Shown in pieces: positions 26,697 to 35,693 of a stretch of DNA of 64,000 nt (positions within the stretch are counted from its first letter, which is position 1; every line of letters begins with the position of its first letter). Origin of the DNA: CAVOGJ01 sp963695405 (lineage in GTDB: Bacteria; Planctomycetota; Planctomycetia; Pirellulales; Pirellulaceae). The notes beneath the pieces were generated by a model. That model saw only the letters and a program-made list of their open reading frames with translations, did no database searches and had not been told where the DNA came from. A program made the translations under genes and the position numbers. The stretch spans positions 186,001 to 250,000 of the forward strand of contig CAVOGJ010000006.1 in the NCBI GenBank assembly GCA_963695405.1, given 5' to 3'.

Positions 26697-28493
26697 ATGA
26701 AACATATTCGGAACTTTTGCATCATTGCCCATATTGACCACGGCAAATCGACACTGGCCGATCGACTGATTCAGGCCTGCGGTGGCGTCACGCAGCGGGA
26801 GTTCCGTGACCAGATGCTCGACTCGATGGACATCGAGCGAGAACGGGGCATTACGATTAAGAGCAATACGATCACGCTGCACTACCATGCTCCGGATGGT
26901 CAGGATTATTTGTTGAATCTCATCGATACGCCGGGTCACGTTGATTTTTCGCACGAGGTGCGGCGTTCGCTGATGGCCAGTGATGGGGCATTAATTGTGG
27001 TTGATGCTTCCCAGGGGGTCGAGGCACAGACGGTGGCCAATCTCTACCTGGCTTTAGAGCACGATCTTCAACTTCTGCCGGTAATCAACAAGATTGATCT
27101 GCCGGCGGCAGATGTCGACCGTGTACGTGAGGAGATTGATGCGGACCTGGGGCTGGATCCATTCGAAGCGATCCCGGTTTCGGCCAAGACGGGTGTCGGG
27201 ATCGAGGACGTGCTGACCGGCATTGTGAAAAAATTGCCGAGCCCGCAGGGCGACCCCGATGCGCCCCTCAAAGCGCTGGTCTTCGATGCCCATTTCGACA
27301 CGTATCGGGGAGTCATCCTGCAGTGTCGCGTGATGGAGGGCACGCTCAAGACGCGTGACAAGATTCAGTTTATGCACACGGGACGCGACTATACGGTCGA
27401 TGAACTCGGCTACAATCAGTTTAAGCTCCACCCGCGGGAGCAGTTGAGTGCGGGGGATGTCGGATACATCGTCGCCGGTGTCAAGAGCGTGCGAGACATC
27501 GAAGTTGGTGATACGGTTACTCTGCTCGATCGTCCGGCCGCCGAGCCGATTCCGGGCTATCAACAAGCGAAACAAGTCGTGTTCTCATCGATCTATCCAA
27601 TGAGTACCGATGATTATGTCGACCTTTCGAAGGCCTTGGACAAGTTGGCCATCAATGACGCCGCACTGACCTATGAAAAAGACAGCTCAGCGGCACTCGG
27701 CTTCGGATTTCGCTGCGGATTCCTCGGGCTGCTGCATCTGGATGTCGTCCAGGAGCGATTGCTAAGAGAATTTGATATTGGCCTGGTGATTTCGGCGCCG
27801 TCGGTCAAATACAAGCTGGTATTGAAGGACGGCACCAAGGTGGAGGTAGATAACCCCAGTTATTGGCCCGACCCGATGGCGATTGAATCGGTCACGGAAC
27901 CCTTCATCAAGGCGTCGATTCTGATTCCCGACACGTACGTTGGTCCGGTCATGGAACTGTGCCGGGAACATCGTTCGGAGAGCCAGACGATGAATTATCT
28001 TTCCGCGGGCCGCTTGGAGGTGACCAGCGAGATGCCGCTGGGAGAGGTGCTCTTCGATTTCTACGGCAAGCTGAAGATGATCACTCGAGGTTATGGATCT
28101 TTCGATTATGAGCCGACCGAATATCGGACCACGGACATTGTCAAGGTCGATATTCTGGTGAACAAGGAACCGGTGGACACGCTTTCCTACCTGGTGCATC
28201 GGGACAAGGCGCGACCGCGAGCACTCCACTATTGCGAGCGGCTAGCCGAAGCCATCCCGCGCCATCAATTCAAGATTCCGATCCAAGGCGCGATTGGTGG
28301 CACCGTGATCGCTCGTTCCACGATCCAGCCTTACCGCAAGGATGTGACGGAAAAGCTCTATGGGGGTGACGTGACCCGCAAGAAGAAACTCCTCGAGAAG
28401 CAGAAGAAGGGAAAGGCGAAGATGAAGCAGTTCGGTCAGGTCAACATTCCTCAGAAGGCGTTCGTTTCCGTCTTGCGAACCGACGAGGACTGA
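26697..28493 (+). CDS. lepA: Elongation factor 4 (LepA)
   Basis: 598 residues, the normal family length, beginning MKHIRNFCIIAHIDHGKSTL. GTPase motifs are all present: G1 AHIDHGKST, G2 region RGITIKS, G3 DTPGHVDF, G4 NKIDLP. The EF-G-like domains and the LepA-specific C-terminal domain (ending MKQFGQVNIPQKAFVSVL) follow. LepA binds ribosomes and acts in translation or ribosome assembly under stress. The frame is open far upstream through a tandem repeat, but the family start is unambiguous. There is no obvious Shine-Dalgarno site; the leader is made of 20-bp repeats. Confidence 0.97.
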   Translation: MKHIRNFCIIAHIDHGKSTLADRLIQACGGVTQREFRDQMLDSMDIERERGITIKSNTITLHYHAPDGQDYLLNLIDTPGHVDFSHEVRRSLMASDGALIVVDASQGVEAQTVANLYLALEHDLQLLPVINKIDLPAADVDRVREEIDADLGLDPFEAIPVSAKTGVGIEDVLTGIVKKLPSPQGDPDAPLKALVFDAHFDTYRGVILQCRVMEGTLKTRDKIQFMHTGRDYTVDELGYNQFKLHPREQLSAGDVGYIVAGVKSVRDIEVGDTVTLLDRPAAEPIPGYQQAKQVVFSSIYPMSTDDYVDLSKALDKLAINDAALTYEKDSSAALGFGFRCGFLGLLHLDVVQERLLREFDIGLVISAPSVKYKLVLKDGTKVEVDNPSYWPDPMAIESVTEPFIKASILIPDTYVGPVMELCREHRSESQTMNYLSAGRLEVTSEMPLGEVLFDFYGKLKMITRGYGSFDYEPTEYRTTDIVKVDILVNKEPVDTLSYLVHRDKARPRALHYCERLAEAIPRHQFKIPIQGAIGGTVIARSTIQPYRKDVTEKLYGGDVTRKKKLLEKQKKGKAKMKQFGQVNIPQKAFVSVLRTDED

Positions 28494-28793
28494 GGCACCC
28501 ACGAGATACCGCATGAAGGGTCCCGGCTTCATTCCGATCTTGATTCCTGCCCACGGCCCTCCAGTCCGCTCGTCAACGTCATGCCGATCGAGCCGAGAAC
28601 CCACCGCTGCCGATGGATAAAGCGTTCGGGGACGGTGGTTGTTGATCCACAAACGGCCTCCATTGGGTTCCCTAGTGAGCCAAGTTAGACATCAATGTCG
28701 TGTGCCGACGCGGGCTGCAGACGACCGGCAGGTTTCCGATTTGCGTGTCGATTTAGCGGTCGCGAGCATCACGACCGTCGGTAGAATGCGGGC
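28494..28793. other. Intergenic region lepA - ada
   Basis: 300 bp. I see no gene, RNA gene or strong terminator here. It presumably carries the ada promoter, but no convincing hexamer pair or Ada box was found. Confidence 0.5.
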
Positions 28794-29903
28794 ATGAAGA
28801 ACGCAATGAGCGACGAGACCGCGGCCCTGCCGCCCGTGGCCGAGATGTACCAGGCCGTTTGTGATCGCAATTCGCAATACGAGGGTCTCTTTTTCTTCGC
28901 GGTGCGGACCACCGGCATTTTCTGCCGACCGACGTGTGGCGCGCGGACACCGAATCCCGAAAACGTCGAGTTCTTTCGCACCGCCCAGGACGCCGTGCGT
29001 GCCGGCTTTCGCCCTTGCAAGAAATGTCAACCGCTCGAGGCGCCCGATGCCACTCCGCCGTGGCTGCACGAGCTTCTGCACGAGGTGGCTGCGGCGCCAA
29101 CGCGTCGTTGGACCGATGAGGATATTCGCAACGTGGGTGTCGAGCCGACCCGAGCGCGGCGGTGGTTTCAGCGGCACCACGGCATGACGTTTCAGGCATA
29201 TCTCCGCACGCGTCGCCTGGCGGCGGCCATGGAAGGGCTGGCTGTCGGGCAGCCGATGACGAAAACGGCCGTGGGTGCGGGCTTCGAGTCGCTCAGCGGG
29301 TTTCGCGATGCCTTTCAAAAATGGTCCGGAAAAGCGCCTTCCGCGATCCAGCCCGCGGCGGCGTCCATCCACATTCATCGAATGCGGACGCCACTGGGGC
29401 CCATGCTCGCTGCCGCCACGAAGGGCAGGTTGTGTCTGCTGGAGTTTGCCGACCGGCGGGAGTTGGAACAGCAACTGAACCGGCTGCGAAAAATTTACCA
29501 AGTCCCGATCTCGCCTGGCGAGAATGATATCTTGCGGCAGACGGAACGCGAGCTGGCGGAGTATTTTGCAGGACAGCGGCAATCCTTTGATGTGTTACTG
29601 GACATCCGGGGAACCGAGTTTCAAGAGTTGGTGTGGCGACACTTACTGCAGATCCCCTTTGGGGCCACTTGCAGCTACGATCGGCTGGCTCGTGACATCG
29701 GTCGCGCGGGAGCCCAGCGTGCCGTGGGGCGGGCCAACGGTGACAATCGACTGGCTCTTGTGATCCCTTGTCACCGTGTGATTCGCAGCGACGGGGCGCT
29801 CAGCGGCTACGCCGGCGGGTTATGGCGCAAACGATGGTTGCTAGACCATGAACGAACGCTGCCGGCGGCGCGTCCGGCGTCGTCGCCTGGAACACCCCTT
29901 TGA
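28794..29903 (+). CDS. ada: Ada: methylphosphotriester/O6-methylguanine-DNA methyltransferase and AraC-type regulator
   Basis: 369 residues with the full three-part Ada layout. The N-terminal zinc domain has Cys44, Cys48, Cys75 and Cys78 (FCRPTCGARTP ... FRPCKKC). An AraC-type helix-turn-helix follows at about 115-185 (RRWFQRHHGMTFQAYLRTRR). The C-terminal suicide methyltransferase carries the active-site PCHRVI (Cys326) with GAQRAVG.ANG.N upstream. In E. coli, methylation of the first N-terminal Cys turns the protein into an activator of alkylation-repair genes. Here no alkA or alkB lies next to it, so it probably acts alone or at distant sites. The start ATG at 28794 fits homologues; Met5 is an alternative. 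Confidence 0.95.
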   Translation: MKNAMSDETAALPPVAEMYQAVCDRNSQYEGLFFFAVRTTGIFCRPTCGARTPNPENVEFFRTAQDAVRAGFRPCKKCQPLEAPDATPPWLHELLHEVAAAPTRRWTDEDIRNVGVEPTRARRWFQRHHGMTFQAYLRTRRLAAAMEGLAVGQPMTKTAVGAGFESLSGFRDAFQKWSGKAPSAIQPAAASIHIHRMRTPLGPMLAAATKGRLCLLEFADRRELEQQLNRLRKIYQVPISPGENDILRQTERELAEYFAGQRQSFDVLLDIRGTEFQELVWRHLLQIPFGATCSYDRLARDIGRAGAQRAVGRANGDNRLALVIPCHRVIRSDGALSGYAGGLWRKRWLLDHERTLPAARPASSPGTPL

Positions 29904-30041
29904 ATCGCGTACGGGCAAGCGGCGGGGCTGTAGGCGGGGCGTGTCGGTGATCCGGACGCAGCGGAAGGGAGTTGCCAAATCGGGCGGATAACGACCGCGG
30001 CCCCTCGACAATGGGAAGGGGACATCGCTACGCTGCGATGC

Positions 30042-30752
30042 ATGGCCAAATTGAATCTCGAGATCCTCGCCTACGATGACACTCCGTTGGGGCTGCTTTG
30101 CTTACGGCGACGCGAGTTGCTCTCCCAGCCCGGGACTTGGGTCACGGAAGTGACCCTCAATCACGAGTTCTTGATGAGTAGCCTCTTTACCGATTCCGAG
30201 CAGGCACTCGCACGCACGGCGGTCGACATGCATGGCGGCAGCGCCTTGCGGGTCCTGGTGGGTGGACTCGGCCTGGGATACACCGCCTGGGAGGCGCTGC
30301 AGGCCCCGAGTGTCGCTCACGTGGAAGTCGTCGAGTTGCTCCCGCAAGTCCTGGAGTGGATCGAAAACGACTTGACACCGCTGGCGTCACAACTTCGTAA
30401 GGAAACCAGATTGCGACTGACGCCAGGCGATGTTTACCAACGCTTGGCCGGTCCACCCTCGCAGCCGTTCGACGCCATCTTGATCGATGTCGACCATTCG
30501 CCGGACGATCAATTGATTGGCGAGAGGCGGACATTCTACACGGCGGACGGGCTAAGGAGGGCTCGCCAACATCTGGCGGCCCATGGCGTGCTGGGCGTTT
30601 GGTCTTACGCGGAAAACTCGCCATTTGCGGATGCCTTGCGCGAAACGTTTGCCGACGTTCGCGTTCAGCCCGTGACGCACGTGAATCACCTAATTGACGA
30701 ATCGCATACCGACTGGCTGTTCTTTGCCCGCCACGAGCCGTGCGCCGACTGA
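30042..30752 (+). CDS. Spermidine-synthase-like methyltransferase-fold protein
   Basis: 236 residues. The Rossmann glycine motif VLVGGLGLGYTAWEAL, the acidic end of the second strand (VEVVELLPQVLEW) and FDAILIDVDHSP match the spermidine synthase/SAM-methyltransferase superfamily, as does the N-terminal beta region. The usual spermidine-synthase gate-keeping motif is not clear, so a polyamine product is not assured. It stands alone between ada and kynU with short gaps on both sides, and no clear ribosome-binding site precedes the ATG. Confidence 0.75.
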   Translation: MAKLNLEILAYDDTPLGLLCLRRRELLSQPGTWVTEVTLNHEFLMSSLFTDSEQALARTAVDMHGGSALRVLVGGLGLGYTAWEALQAPSVAHVEVVELLPQVLEWIENDLTPLASQLRKETRLRLTPGDVYQRLAGPPSQPFDAILIDVDHSPDDQLIGERRTFYTADGLRRARQHLAAHGVLGVWSYAENSPFADALRETFADVRVQPVTHVNHLIDESHTDWLFFARHEPCAD

Positions 30753-30833
30753 TGCGATCCGCCTCGGCCGTCGCCACAACTCCAGCCCATTGACGATCCG
30801 GCGGGGGAACGGCACGATCTATGGTTTGGCAAA

Positions 30834-32108
30834 ATGGTACGCACGATGATTCCCATGGAGCAACTGGCCAGGCAACTCGATCAACAGGACGAGTTAGCGC
30901 CATTTCGTGACGAATTTTACCGGCTGGACAAGATCTATTTGGACGGCAATTCTCTCGGTCTGCTCTGCCGTTCTGCCGAGTCATCTCTACTGGCGGCCGT
31001 CGATCAATGGAAGCAGCTGGCGATCGGCGGTTGGCTCGATGCCCAGCCGCCGTGGTTCGAAATGGCCGAGCAACTGGGCAGCCGCATCGCCGGATTGCTG
31101 GGCGCGGCGGGTGATGAAGTGGTGGTAGCGAATTCGACCACAGTGAACCTGCATCAGTGTTTGGCGACGTTCTACGACGTCGGAAGTCAAAAGTCACGCA
31201 TTCTCATTGACGAATTGGCATTTCCCACCGATCGCTACGCGGTGGAAAGTTTTCTCCAAAGGGTCGGCAAGATTCCCGAGCGGGACCTGTTGGTCTTGCC
31301 CAGCTCTGATGGACTGACGCTGGATGAAGATGCGGTGATCGAACGGCTCGCTACCGACGTTCAAATCGTGATTCTGCCCACGGTCGTTTACACCAGCGGC
31401 CAACTGCTCGATGTGTCACGCATCGCCGCCGCAGCGCGGCGACATGATGTCATCGTCGGACTGGATTGCTCGCATAGCGTCGGGGCGGTGCCTCATGAAT
31501 TCTCGGCGGCGGAGGTCGACTTTGCCTTTGGCTGCACCTATAAGTACCTTAATGGAGGCCCTGGTGCAGCGGGCTTCGTTTACCTTAACCGACGGCACTT
31601 TCAACGGGCACCCGGACTTGCCGGCTGGTTCGGTCACCGCAAGGAGTCGATGTTCGAGATGCGATCCAAGCTGGAGCCGGCCGACTCGGCTGGGCGGCTG
31701 CAGATCGGCACGCCGCCCGTGCTCGCCATGGCACCGCTCATCGGCGCGCTCGATTTGCTGCACCGGGCGGGCATGGATCGGTTGCGCGCCAAGTCGCTAC
31801 GGATGACCGATTTTCTTACCGCGGCGGCCAAGACGCTGCTTGCCAGTCACGATGTGCGCATCTGCCAGTTGCCACCGGAGCGACGCGGAGGCCATGTGGC
31901 GGTGCTGCATCCCGCAGCCCGATCACTCTCCGCAGCGCTCCGTGCGCGGGGTGTCATGCCAGATTTTCGGCCGCCAAATATTCTGCGACTATGTCCGGCG
32001 CCGCTCTACACCACATTTGGCGAATGCTTCGAAGCGATTCGCCGCTGCGAACAGATTCTCTCAGCCGGGGAACACCAGCAGTATACGGCTGACGAAAAGA
32101 TTCCATGA
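30834..32108 (+). CDS. kynU: Kynureninase
   Basis: 424 residues, normal length. This PLP-dependent fold type I enzyme cleaves L-kynurenine to anthranilate and alanine. Visible signatures are the N-terminal YLDGNSLGLL, the cofactor region NSTTVNLHQCLATFY, Asp in GLDCSHSVGAVPHE, and the Schiff-base lysine in CTYKYLNGGPG (Lys237). GWFGHRKESMFEM and the C-terminal RLCPAPLYTTF also match. Several Met codons lie near the start (1, 5, 8). The formamidase gene follows after ~100 bp, giving two consecutive steps of the kynurenine pathway. Confidence 0.95.
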   Translation: MVRTMIPMEQLARQLDQQDELAPFRDEFYRLDKIYLDGNSLGLLCRSAESSLLAAVDQWKQLAIGGWLDAQPPWFEMAEQLGSRIAGLLGAAGDEVVVANSTTVNLHQCLATFYDVGSQKSRILIDELAFPTDRYAVESFLQRVGKIPERDLLVLPSSDGLTLDEDAVIERLATDVQIVILPTVVYTSGQLLDVSRIAAAARRHDVIVGLDCSHSVGAVPHEFSAAEVDFAFGCTYKYLNGGPGAAGFVYLNRRHFQRAPGLAGWFGHRKESMFEMRSKLEPADSAGRLQIGTPPVLAMAPLIGALDLLHRAGMDRLRAKSLRMTDFLTAAAKTLLASHDVRICQLPPERRGGHVAVLHPAARSLSAALRARGVMPDFRPPNILRLCPAPLYTTFGECFEAIRRCEQILSAGEHQQYTADEKIP

Positions 32109-32205
32109 AACGTGGTAACCCCAGGGGCCCGGCAGCTGGAGCGGCAGCCGGTGGGAAGAGCCGGTGGGAAGAGTTAAGCGCAAGTGCCGTGGAGACCAAT
32201 TTCCG

Positions 32206-32826
32206 ATGAAGATCTACGATGTCAGTCTTCCGTTGTCAACGTCCACCGCGGAATGGCCGGGAGACGCGAAGTTTCAACTTGCCGCCACCATGGCACTCTC
32301 GCAGGGCGACACGGTCAATGTGGGCCGGCTCACCTCCAGCCTGCATATGGCGACTCATGTCGACGCGCCCTTTCATATTCGATCGAACGGCGCGACGATT
32401 GACGAACTTCCGCTCGAAGATTTTTTCGGTCCGTGTCACCTGCGAGATGTGCGGGGTCGAGAACGAATCGGGGTGGAGGACCTGACGTCGCTCGATTTCA
32501 AGTTGGCTCCTCGGTTACTCTTGCGGACGGGTGGGTGGCGCGATCCGGCCGAATTCCCGCGTGAGATTCCCGTCTTGGATGAGGATGTGCCAGAATTCCT
32601 CGGCGAGCAAGGGGTTCGCCTACTGGGTCTCGACGTACCGTCGGTCGACCTGATTGAGAGCAAGGAGCTTCCGATCCATCACGGGCTTAATGACCGGAGG
32701 ATTCAGATTCTCGAGTCACTCGATCTTCGTTTGCCGCCGCCAGGCATTTATGAACTGATGGCCTTGCCGCTCAAGATCGCCGGTGGCGATGCGTCGCCGG
32801 TGCGGGCCGTGCTGATCGCTCGCTAG
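32206..32826 (+). CDS. kynB: Kynurenine formamidase (cyclase family)
   Basis: 206 residues from the ATG at 32206, which has GGAGA ten bases upstream and begins MKIYDVSLPLSTSTAEWPGD. The metal-binding signature HxxTHxDxPxH is present as HMATHVDAPFH, and the family's later GLDVPSVDL and IHHGLN also occur. It hydrolyses N-formyl-kynurenine to kynurenine, feeding KynU encoded just upstream. No tryptophan or indoleamine dioxygenase gene is in the window, so that step must be encoded elsewhere. Cyclase-family enzymes can act on other substrates; the kynU neighbour supports kynB. Confidence 0.9.
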   Translation: MKIYDVSLPLSTSTAEWPGDAKFQLAATMALSQGDTVNVGRLTSSLHMATHVDAPFHIRSNGATIDELPLEDFFGPCHLRDVRGRERIGVEDLTSLDFKLAPRLLLRTGGWRDPAEFPREIPVLDEDVPEFLGEQGVRLLGLDVPSVDLIESKELPIHHGLNDRRIQILESLDLRLPPPGIYELMALPLKIAGGDASPVRAVLIAR

Positions 32827-32881
32827 GTTCCCGAGGCGGACGTCCCGAGACGGACGGACTCTCGATGCGGCCCGCCGTTGC

Positions 32882-35287
32882 TTATCGGTTCCGCTGACCG
32901 CTTTCCGGCTCGCGTTTCCATTCGACATCGTTGCCTTCGAGCAGGTCTTCGTAGCCTTGCGTCAGCATGCGACGATTTTCCGCCTCGCGGATATAATCCA
33001 GCCCTCGCAAGGCCACGGCATTTTGCAAGAAGCCGGCTTGTAATACGCTCAGATCAGGGTTCGCCTCCCGAATGCGGAAGATATACACCGTATCCTGGGG
33101 TGCGTTCAGTCCGTACCCGACCTTTCCCACCGGTAATGAAAACAGCCGTTCGTAGAGTTCATAGCTGGGGTCGTCGAGTCCCGCGATCGGCGTCACTTGT
33201 GGGACACTGTTCGGATCGAAAGGGACATCTCCGCCGGTGTACCAGCTGATTTCGGGCGTCTCGAAGAACTCATCGCAATCATCGATCAACGATTCGGAAA
33301 GCGACAATTCGCCGTCGGCCGCCTTGGCAACCAAGCGTTCCGCCTCGACCTTCGCCAAATCCACGGCCTTTTGCTTCTTCCACGCTGCGATCACCTGCTC
33401 TCGCACCTCGTCGAGTTTGGGTTCGTAACTCTCCTTCAGTTCGACGCGCCAATACAGGAAGATCTCGGTAGCGGCTTCGCTCCTGGGAAATTGATTTGCC
33501 TTGAAGAGGGGAACCGGTGAAAAGGCGACTGCGTTGAACGGCGTTTGCTGAAACTCACCGCCTTGGAAATCGAGACTATATGCCTTGCCTATGTCGTAAT
33601 TCTCGATTTCGACCTCATCCACCAGCGGCGTCGATTCGACGCGGATAGGAATGTCCGACTCGAAATCGGAGAAATCGGGCAGCGTCGGAGCCACGACGTC
33701 CAACCCACGGTCTCGTTTGATCTGGTAAGAGACCTGATCTCCGTAATAGCGGTCGAGTTTTGTACGGACAGCGGCTAAAGTCGCTTCGAATTTTTCCTGG
33801 GCTCGCGGGCGGGCGATGGTCCGCCTGATCTCGTCCGCGACTTTCTCCAACGGCTTATATTTCGCCGGTTCGTCCACCGCTTCCTTTTCGGCGACACTCA
33901 AATCGTCCGCATCGGTATCGTCCGCATCGGTTGCCTTCGGCTCGTCCGCGTCGCCCGCTTCGTCGTCGACCACTTCGACAACCTGGATATCCGCGTCCTC
34001 CATGCCTTCGTCCGCCGCTTCGACCTCGATGACCGATTCTGCCGTCGTCATCTCCTGCTCGGGTTGAGGTTCCGATGCGGCGGTCTCCGTTGTCGGTAGG
34101 TCGGCTTCCTGGGGAAGCGGGCTGGGCGTCGCTTGTGGTTCTTTCGCCGGCGTCCCGGTATCGCCATCTTCGGAGGCTCCACCGGCATCCATCGGCGTAT
34201 CCGGAATTGAGCTTTCCGATGTGTCGGGGCCGGGCGGTGACGCTTCGGGATTGGCCTCGCTGTCTGTCGTCCCTTCGGCTTCCTCCGTCGCTGGCATGGC
34301 ATCGTCGACCGTCGTCCCGCCAGTTTCGACTGCGGTGCCGGATTCCGGGGCCGGCGGAACATCGTCAATCTTCAGGTCCTCCTCCAGGAACGACTGTTCA
34401 CGGAAAGAGTCCTTGTTCTTTTCGTAGTATTCAGCGATCTCTTCGGGCGTGACGCGATCAATTTCAGACATCACGAACTGCTCAAAATCGAGCTTAATGT
34501 ACTCAAAAGCGGCCTTCTCACGGACGCGAAAACCTGGTTCGGGACTGCCCGGATAGGGGTACTGGTGCTTGTACTTCGCAAAAAACTCTTCAACTTCCCG
34601 CGCCGCTGGGTCGGGTACCTGGTCGACAAATTTCGAGACGGGCAGTGAAGTGACTTCGGCTTGAATCGTCCGCTCCAGGCGGTTGTAATTTTCCCAGCGT
34701 CGCAGTGGCGATTCTGGATAGCTGCCACTGCTGAGCATCTCTTGCAGGCGCATCGCGAGGAGTTCCCGCCGCAGTAGTGAGATCAATTGCGCATCCGATG
34801 CACGTCCCGACGTGAGCGTGTTCCAGAGTCCCTTGAATTCCGTCGGTTTCAGCTTCTGGTCGGTCAGACGCATCAAGTAGTCCAAGACGCCCTGATCCGA
34901 AATCTGCAGCCCCATGGATTCCGCTTTTTGAGAGAGAATAGCCAACGCCAGCAGTGCACCGTCGCCCATGTCAAACGGGATCGTGGGAGCCCGCAACTGA
35001 CCGCCCCGCTCCTGTGTTTGCATGAAGGCGGCGCGCGTAAATTCGATCAGCATCGCCCGACCGGATCGCAAATTCGCAAAATCGCTTTCCCGCAATTCGC
35101 CGGCCGACCAAGTCGCCACCACTTCGTCGCTGCTCGGTCCACCGCCACCATTGCGACCATTGGCAAAGTCGGTTAACGAAAGGCCGGAAACGCCTAGAGA
35201 AAAGGTGAAAGCGATCATCAGCAGCACACCGAAGATGCCCAAAAGAAATTTCTCGTACTTACGAAACCACTTGAGTGGATTGGACAT
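32882..35287 (-). CDS. PpiD/SurA-like membrane-anchored periplasmic foldase
   Basis: 801 residues from the ATG at 35287 (AAGGA upstream); the frame is open for another 164 codons but that part is not protein-like. A basic N-terminus and one membrane helix (FLLGIFGVLLMIAFTFSLGVSG) resemble PpiD. A SurA_N-like helical region follows (residues ~60-300), then an acidic low-complexity stretch (~310-470, rich in E, D, P, T) that breaks the domain up. A second helical/beta region runs to the end. I cannot point to an intact parvulin active site, so it may be a chaperone rather than an isomerase. It is divergent from topB, and the 5' regions lie close together. Confidence 0.75.
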   Translation of the reverse strand: MSNPLKWFRKYEKFLLGIFGVLLMIAFTFSLGVSGLSLTDFANGRNGGGGPSSDEVVATWSAGELRESDFANLRSGRAMLIEFTRAAFMQTQERGGQLRAPTIPFDMGDGALLALAILSQKAESMGLQISDQGVLDYLMRLTDQKLKPTEFKGLWNTLTSGRASDAQLISLLRRELLAMRLQEMLSSGSYPESPLRRWENYNRLERTIQAEVTSLPVSKFVDQVPDPAAREVEEFFAKYKHQYPYPGSPEPGFRVREKAAFEYIKLDFEQFVMSEIDRVTPEEIAEYYEKNKDSFREQSFLEEDLKIDDVPPAPESGTAVETGGTTVDDAMPATEEAEGTTDSEANPEASPPGPDTSESSIPDTPMDAGGASEDGDTGTPAKEPQATPSPLPQEADLPTTETAASEPQPEQEMTTAESVIEVEAADEGMEDADIQVVEVVDDEAGDADEPKATDADDTDADDLSVAEKEAVDEPAKYKPLEKVADEIRRTIARPRAQEKFEATLAAVRTKLDRYYGDQVSYQIKRDRGLDVVAPTLPDFSDFESDIPIRVESTPLVDEVEIENYDIGKAYSLDFQGGEFQQTPFNAVAFSPVPLFKANQFPRSEAATEIFLYWRVELKESYEPKLDEVREQVIAAWKKQKAVDLAKVEAERLVAKAADGELSLSESLIDDCDEFFETPEISWYTGGDVPFDPNSVPQVTPIAGLDDPSYELYERLFSLPVGKVGYGLNAPQDTVYIFRIREANPDLSVLQAGFLQNAVALRGLDYIREAENRRMLTQGYEDLLEGNDVEWKREPESGQRNR

Positions 35288-35693
35288 CGAAAACCATTCC
35301 TTCGGAGCAGCGGGCGTCGCAAATTTCGACAGACCCCATCTTGACAGGTGAAAACCCAGTGTCCTAAGACCTCCGGGTGGCGTAACAATGAAGCCCGCGA
35401 TTTTAGGGCCGTAGGACGTAAATTCAATCCCAATAGGGAGTGTCGCTGTTTCCGGTCGTTCGTGGAATCCCCCCTTTTTCAACGATTCGCCAGGATGCCC
35501 CTGGATTATCACGTGATATCCGTTAGGAATTGCCAAACCCGGTTTACCTGTCTCCGGTATTTCCGATCCTAGTGGGCGAGCCGAGCGAAGTGATGCCGGC
35601 CCACAATGAGGACTGATAGATAAACTCCCCAGCCCGACACGATACGAACCATCACCCATAACCGACTGAAGTACATCTAGCTGCCGAATTTGC

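Noticed and set aside
28692..29582. 296-codon minus-strand frame over ada
   Set aside because: Antisense shadow; the plus strand encodes a complete Ada.
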